Assembly: GCA_902800045.1 (NCBI GenBank)
Contig: CADCCZ010000001.1
Span: 725,346 to 789,345, forward strand
Source of the DNA: an uncultured Bacteroidia bacterium
GTDB lineage: Bacteria > Bacteroidota > Bacteroidia > Bacteroidales > ML635J-15
Length of the DNA: 64,000 nt
Direction of reading: 5' to 3'
The notes beneath the pieces were generated by a model that made no database searches, was not told the DNA's origin, and saw only the letters and a list, made by a program, of their open reading frames with translations. This document shows positions 59,827-64,000 of the stretch, in pieces. Made by a program: the position numbers and the translations under genes. The first letter of the stretch is position 1, and every line of letters begins with the position of its first letter.

Positions 59827-60945
59827 ATGACACAAACAATATTCAGATGTTACGATACTTCAACTAGAAAAAATTGTAATTCTACAATAGTAGGAAATGG
59901 CATTTTTGATTTGATAGGCACGGACGAACCTTGCCAGACTAAAAGTCTCGGATATGTACTTGCAAGGTCTGAAAAAGCAATGAAGAGTTTTCTTAAATGC
60001 ATATATGGGAAGAAGAATAGGGAAGTTGCGAAATTGATGGATGATAAATATTCAATTGACTGTGAATTAATGCTTCCTAAGGCTGATGGTAATAGTAGGC
60101 TAAGAGCAGACATCGTTATTAACTTTCCACAAAACAAGACCGTGATAATTGTGGAAGCCAAAACTGTGAAAAATAAATGCAATGTGAACGATGCAATATC
60201 ACAAGGAATTAATTACGCAACACTGATGCGTGATAATAATCTTATTGATAAAGAAACTTTTGATAACAAGATAGTTGTCGGGTTGACAAATGATGACGAA
60301 TGTTGTCCGTCAGGCAAAGTAATAAAATGGAGCGATATTATAAATTCGTTTGACAATATAGATGATTATTTGGTAACAGATTATAAAAATTATTTATTAA
60401 AAAATTCTAGGTATATGAATTATTACGATGTAGAAGTATTATCGATACCTGCAGGAGGTTCTATAAAAGGTGTGAATAAAGTGGGGATTTATGAATGCCC
60501 TGCAAAAGGACGGCAATTTGAAAGCAGAGGTAAACACAGACCACTATATATGGCTTTTCGAGGCAAAGGTGGGCTAGTTGAGAATTTATATAAGGTTGTC
60601 GAATTGAAGAAGATGCCAATTGAAGGCAGTGAGTATGACAAGATAAAGTCGAATATTGACTCTGAAATATTTGACAAAATTGATGAATATAGGGAAATTG
60701 TCGCCCATAATAGTAATGACGAGGAAGAAAAGTGGGTTTTTGTACTGGACATTGAGAAACCGATAAAACTTCCAAATCCAGTTGTTTACGAAAGAAATAA
60801 CACGAATGTCGATATAAGTCATGGTTTGTCTGATTATTTAAGTTCTCCAGAAGAAAATGACAAGTATAAAGATGTCGTTGAGAGTGATAAAGTAGTTGTT
60901 TTTAAGACTAAAAAATCTCAAAAAGATAATGATACAGAAAAATGA
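59827..60945 (+). CDS. PD-(D/E)XK nuclease-like protein
   Basis: A 372-residue cytoplasmic protein of unknown family. A PD-(D/E)XK-type core is visible: RADIVINF with Asp95, then TVIIVEAKTVKNK with Glu110 and Lys112, and a following helix NDAISQGINYATLMRD. Such cores occur in nucleases of restriction, repair and defence. The C-terminal half contains YYDVEVLSIPAGGSIKGV and HRPLYMAFRGKGGLVENLYK, a conserved-looking second domain I cannot name. Composition is clearly AT-richer than neighbours and it lies in an accessory stretch, consistent with horizontal gain. Its own promoter is strong. Confidence 0.65.
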   Translation: MTQTIFRCYDTSTRKNCNSTIVGNGIFDLIGTDEPCQTKSLGYVLARSEKAMKSFLKCIYGKKNREVAKLMDDKYSIDCELMLPKADGNSRLRADIVINFPQNKTVIIVEAKTVKNKCNVNDAISQGINYATLMRDNNLIDKETFDNKIVVGLTNDDECCPSGKVIKWSDIINSFDNIDDYLVTDYKNYLLKNSRYMNYYDVEVLSIPAGGSIKGVNKVGIYECPAKGRQFESRGKHRPLYMAFRGKGGLVENLYKVVELKKMPIEGSEYDKIKSNIDSEIFDKIDEYREIVAHNSNDEEEKWVFVLDIEKPIKLPNPVVYERNNTNVDISHGLSDYLSSPEENDKYKDVVESDKVVVFKTKKSQKDNDTEK

Positions 60946-60995
60946 ATTAACTCATAAAGTGTTGCTAAACAGACAATAAACAAAACATTTTCATT

Positions 60996-61100
60996 ATGAG
61001 TACCTACATGGTATTGGGACTTTCGACTAGGCGGCGCGAAGATGCGCTAAAAAAGATGATGAAGATGACGACTTGCCGTTCTGAAAACTTTGAACTTTAA
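60996..61100 (+). CDS. Possible 34-residue small protein
   Basis: A short open frame (ATG to TAA) encoding MSTYMVLGLSTRRREDALKK and a further 14 residues. There is no -7 box directly in front of it. It may be a remnant or chance frame; it is listed because it lies in an otherwise empty 270-base gap between the two nuclease-like genes. Confidence 0.15.
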   Translation: MSTYMVLGLSTRRREDALKKMMKMTTCRSENFEL

Positions 61101-61141
61101 ACTTTGAATTTTTGAACGTTAAAATTATAGAAATCTTGTAC

Positions 61142-61161
61142 AGTCGCAGCGCGCCACAACG
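61142..61161 (+). repeat. Palindromic intergenic element, copy F
   Basis: AGTCGCAGCGCGCCACAACG, preceded by GTAC and followed by CAACAAATCC. It is the most decayed of the six elements, 54 bases before the DUF2779 gene. Upstream, 61080-61130 is an AACTTTGAACTTTAAACTTT-type simple repeat. Confidence 0.65.
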
Positions 61162-61215
61162 CAACAAATCCAAAAAACTGAAACCTAGAAACCTGAAACT
61201 TAGAAACGATTGTAT

Positions 61216-62823
61216 ATGGCATATTCTGCAAAGGGACTCTCAAAATCACGCTACACGGCATATTGCCAGTGTCCGAAATTATTGTGGCTCAAGGTAAACA
61301 AACCAGAAGAAGCAACTGAGAACGTGGCTGTTGAAGCCCGTTTCGAGCAGGGCAACAATGTCGGCGACCTTGCTATGGGGCTTTTCGGAGACTTCAAGGA
61401 AGCACACGCCGAGAAATCCGATGTCAGACTCGACCTTGCCACAATGGCAAGCCAGACGCGACAATGGATGGAGGAGGGCGTGGAGAACATCTGCGAGGCT
61501 TCGTTTACATACGAGCGAAATCGCGTATTGGAGAATCTGTTTTCCGATTCGGACAGACCGCTTGTAACGGCGTGGAAGGAATCGCATTATTGCGCTGTGG
61601 ATATACTTAGGAAAAACGGTGATGGCTGGGATATCTACGAGGTAAAAAGTTCAAGTTTTCCGGAATGTGACGGCGAGGAGACCAGATTGGAAAAGTATGC
61701 CCCCGACATCGCTTATCAGAAATGGGTGCTTTCGCAGTGTGGTGTAAAGGTTATCAATACATATCTTGTCTGTCTTAACAGCGACTATGTTCGGCAGGGT
61801 GAACTCGACTTGCAGAAGCTTTTTGTCATTATTGATATGAAGGCTCTGGTAGAAAAGGAATATTCAAAAGTCCATAGGCAGGTTTCACGGGCGTCGAGTT
61901 TGCTAAATAGCGAAACAGAACCATCGGCTGAACTTTCTGAGAACTGTATGAAGCCATACGCTTGTGCCTTCTGGGACTATTGCAAGCGGCTGCATAATGT
62001 ACCGCAGGACAAGCCCACGGTTTTCGACCTTTATAGGATGAACTTCAAGAAGAAGTTGGAACACTATAATGCAAGCAGGTTGACATTTGAGGAACTGCGA
62101 AACGAAAATCTGACCGATAAGCAGCAGATGCAGGTGGAATGTACGCTGAACCATACCGAGCACATTGATAGGGAAGGTATCCGTGATTTTCTTTCGCAGC
62201 TGAGTTATCCGCTTTATTTCCTTGATTTTGAAACCTTGCAGCAGGCGGTTCCGCAGTACGTTGGGCAAAAACCCTACCAACAGATTACATTCCAGTATTC
62301 GCTTCATATCAAGGAGAGTGCCGATGCGCCATATCAGCACAAGGAGTTTCTTGCGCCCAGCGATGGCACCGACCCGCGCAGAGCCTTGGCAGAACAACTT
62401 TGTCGCGACATTCCTATGGATGTCTGCACATTGGCCTACAACAAGGGCTTCGAGTGTGGTCGCATCAGGGAGTTGGCTATGCTGTATCCCGACCTTGCTG
62501 CACATCTGCTCAACATCCGCGAACACATACAAGATTTGCTTGTTCCTTTCCAGAATGGATGTTACTATGTTCCTGCAATGGGTGGCTCCTTCAGCATCAA
62601 GAGCGTTTTGCCAGCACTTTTCCCAGATGAACCGTCGCTCAACTATCACAATCTCGATGAGCGTTGCCAGAACGGTGGCGATGCAATGTCAATCTTTCCG
62701 CGCATCAAGGATATGCCTCCAGCCGAAGCCGCAGCCAGCCGCGAAGCCTTGCTCCGCTACTGTGAACTCGACACATGGGCAATGGTAAAGGTTTGGGAAA
62801 AATTAAAGGAAACGGTGGAATGA
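61216..62823 (+). CDS. DUF2779 protein: Cas4-like nuclease plus DnaQ-like exonuclease domain
   Basis: A 535-residue two-domain protein. The N-terminal half resembles Cas4/AddB nucleases. It has Asp129 (AVDIL), Glu142 and Lys144 (YEVKSSS) and a likely iron-sulphur cluster from Cys17/Cys19 with Cys244, Cys250 and Cys256 (CMKPYACAFWDYC). The C-terminal half (DUF2779) resembles DEDD exonucleases: DFE with Asp337/Glu339, AYNKGFE with Asn409/Glu413, and YCELDTWAM with Asp519. Both catalytic sets look complete. The start ATG 61216 is preferred over TTG 61210. A role in DNA repair or defence is inferred. Confidence 0.85.
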   Translation: MAYSAKGLSKSRYTAYCQCPKLLWLKVNKPEEATENVAVEARFEQGNNVGDLAMGLFGDFKEAHAEKSDVRLDLATMASQTRQWMEEGVENICEASFTYERNRVLENLFSDSDRPLVTAWKESHYCAVDILRKNGDGWDIYEVKSSSFPECDGEETRLEKYAPDIAYQKWVLSQCGVKVINTYLVCLNSDYVRQGELDLQKLFVIIDMKALVEKEYSKVHRQVSRASSLLNSETEPSAELSENCMKPYACAFWDYCKRLHNVPQDKPTVFDLYRMNFKKKLEHYNASRLTFEELRNENLTDKQQMQVECTLNHTEHIDREGIRDFLSQLSYPLYFLDFETLQQAVPQYVGQKPYQQITFQYSLHIKESADAPYQHKEFLAPSDGTDPRRALAEQLCRDIPMDVCTLAYNKGFECGRIRELAMLYPDLAAHLLNIREHIQDLLVPFQNGCYYVPAMGGSFSIKSVLPALFPDEPSLNYHNLDERCQNGGDAMSIFPRIKDMPPAEAAASREALLRYCELDTWAMVKVWEKLKETVE

Positions 62824-63236
62824 ATAGGCCGTAGGCGGTCACGCATTTCTGAGAAGACGTATTTCCTTGACCTTTTAAACAAATACGAAGCGGAGCGGAG
62901 TATACCTTGATTGCCGCCTTGGCTGGCGAGCGTTAAGAAAATCGGAGAAACGGAGCGTAAAAAGTCAGTCTGTTTAAAGCTGTAGCATAGCGGAAGCAAG
63001 TTTCTGACTTTTAGCGGAGTGTAACCGATTTTTAGCGAAGCAGACTCAGCGGACATGGTTTTTGTTTACTTTTTGCCAACAATTGTCGAAGACAATCATG
63101 AGCACCGCTGAAAATCATTTGTATGGGCGAATAACAAGTAAAAGCCTCCGCGGCTTGAGCGGAATAAATATTGAACACTAAATTTTAGTTCTTTCTTAAA
63201 TATATTATAACTGTAATAATTTTAATAATACTGATT
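62824..63236 (+). other. Structured gene-free intergenic region
   Basis: Over 400 bases without a credible gene. AAAATCGG (62938-62945) pairs with CCGATTTT (63025-63032). Inside it AAAAGTCAG (62960-62968) pairs with CTGACTTTT (63004-63012), making a ~95-base extended hairpin. AGCGGAG-type words recur around it. It may be a mobile repeat relic or a structured RNA. A minus-strand frame across it is judged spurious. Confidence 0.45.
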
Positions 63237-63476
63237 ATGAAAGTTATAGTACACACTTTAGACATAACGATGGAATACGTCAAATGGTATCATAAGGTTA
63301 TACCATCAAACAAACATTACAGAGAAATTCGTATGAAAGATTATTCCAAATATAGCGGTCCGAAAGAACTGCCAGTTATTTATGGAATTGGCTTCATCTC
63401 TGATAATGAATTAGATCCGTTATTCATTGAATTCAAGAAAAAATTTCCGAACCTCAAATATAGAATTGAGGAATAG
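63237..63476 (+). CDS. Small protein of unknown function
   Basis: A 79-residue protein (MKVIVHTLDITMEYVKWYHK ... LPVIYGIGFISDNELDPLFI). It has no signal peptide or membrane helix and no recognised motif. It is AT-rich. Reality is supported by its ATG with an AT-rich leader and a protein-like composition, but without homology evidence it could be a remnant of an accessory element. Confidence 0.45.
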   Translation: MKVIVHTLDITMEYVKWYHKVIPSNKHYREIRMKDYSKYSGPKELPVIYGIGFISDNELDPLFIEFKKKFPNLKYRIEE

Positions 63477-63531
63477 TTATAATTGTTTCTTATGGTCTTG
63501 CATTGCGCTCGATATAAATCATTAAAAATCA

Positions 63532-64000
63532 ATGAAAACTATTTTTGAATTAGTCAGAATCACAACCAACAGCAAAAGTCGCTATCCTATCCGCAAAACT
63601 CGAAAGTGGGATATGGGCTTTTTCTCAACTTTGGCAAAGGCCGAAAAACAAATGAACGAGGATGTCAAGATTTGCCGAGCAGGGGAGAGTGACCAGATGG
63701 TGCGCATTGCCGAGTATGATGTCTTGGCATACAAAATAACCGAGCGAGAATTGGATGAAGAGCAAGGGGAAAATATTCAATCCGTTCGTACATACACTGC
63801 CGATGGGCAGCCCAACGACGAGTGTTTGCTGGACGAAAAATGCGAGCGGCATTTTGAAGGTCGTTCACAGGAACAGATTCGCTTTCATCCGGGCGACATC
63901 GTGGAGGTGATTGACGAGAGGCATGCGGAACTATGTGTCGTTGAACACGCTCAGCCAACCGAGGACGATTACAAACGATTCTGTAATCGGTGTCAAGAAA
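63532..64000 (+). CDS. Uncharacterised accessory protein, truncated by window end
   Basis: Open from the ATG at 63532 to the right edge with no stop (156 codons seen). The visible part includes FFSTLAKAEKQMNEDVKICR, RTYTADGQPNDECLLDEKCE, RHFEGRSQEQIRFHPGDIVE and AELCVVEHAQPTEDDYKRF. From memory, conserved proteins with the HFEGR...RFxPGDIVEV segment occur in Bacteroidetes accessory regions. The function is unknown. It has no signal peptide and is cytoplasmic in appearance. Confidence 0.7.
   Translation, partial: MKTIFELVRITTNSKSRYPIRKTRKWDMGFFSTLAKAEKQMNEDVKICRAGESDQMVRIAEYDVLAYKITERELDEEQGENIQSVRTYTADGQPNDECLLDEKCERHFEGRSQEQIRFHPGDIVEVIDERHAELCVVEHAQPTEDDYKRFCNRCQE

Noticed and set aside
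61903..62649. 248-codon minus-strand frame opposite the DUF2779 gene
   Set aside because: It overlaps conserved exonuclease motifs on the other strand; no support of its own.
62757..63056. 99-codon minus-strand frame in the structured intergenic region
   Set aside because: It overlaps the DUF2779 C-terminus and reads through hairpin DNA; such frames are commonly annotated from repeats by mistake.

Overview
The window looks like chromosomal DNA of a Bacteroidota (order Bacteroidales) bacterium. The signs are: promoters of the Bacteroidetes -33 TTG / -7 TAnnTTTG type in front of many genes and almost no Shine-Dalgarno sequences; three secreted proteins ending in type IX secretion (T9SS) sorting domains; a MurF-alanine racemase fusion; a PUR/DUF3276 protein; a CarboxypepD_reg-TonB receptor; lpxB (Gram-negative lipid A synthesis); and many small lipoproteins. 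T9SS cargo argues for a lineage outside the classical gut Bacteroides. No rRNA, prophage, insertion sequence or CRISPR array is visible.

Layout. 0-3.5 kb: partial nusB, DUF3276, ppdK. 3.6-11 kb: tRNA-Ala, two exported proteins, then a + strand operon of cyclophilin lipoprotein, M16 peptidase, EEP-family T9SS protein and a Cys-cluster protein. 11-13.4 kb: lpxB-small membrane protein-surE and a CAU tRNA. 13.5-18.5 kb: small exported proteins and a metal-handling operon (His/Cys-rich protein, TonB receptor, HMA protein). 18.5-30 kb: tandem repeats, an ICMT-like methyltransferase, trkH, PepSY-like protein, C69 and M14 peptidases, trmD, a degenerate GH25 lipoprotein, a BatA-like protein. 30-35 kb: rplS, DUF308, rnz, DUF3109, an acyltransferase, pyrBI. 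35-39 kb: three FKBP isomerases around a TonB-domain/outer-membrane pair. 39-47.6 kb: lysS, murF-alr, tdk, an acidic protein, an M28 peptidase, rsmI. 47.6-53 kb: a tandem array of six diverged DUF3298-type exported proteins. 53-59.4 kb: a partially duplicated manganese-exporter-like gene, a lipoprotein, two BspA-like LRR proteins without signal peptides, and arginine deiminase. 59.4-64 kb: an accessory stretch with a PD-(D/E)XK protein, a DUF2779 double nuclease, a structured intergenic region and two uncharacterised genes.

Most of the window is core housekeeping plus cell-envelope biology (lipid A, peptidoglycan, periplasmic folding catalysts, secreted peptidases). The observations most worth following are the six-member DUF3298 array; a family of palindromic intergenic elements with a conserved CTCAAC tail and a changing core, always just upstream of a + strand gene; a pseudoknot-capable leader before an outer-membrane protein; a GH25 homologue that has lost active-site acids; and the two adjacent nuclease-like genes at 59.8-62.8 kb. 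Nothing here can be asserted to be a proven new system. Domain names rest on motif recognition by eye, without database searches.
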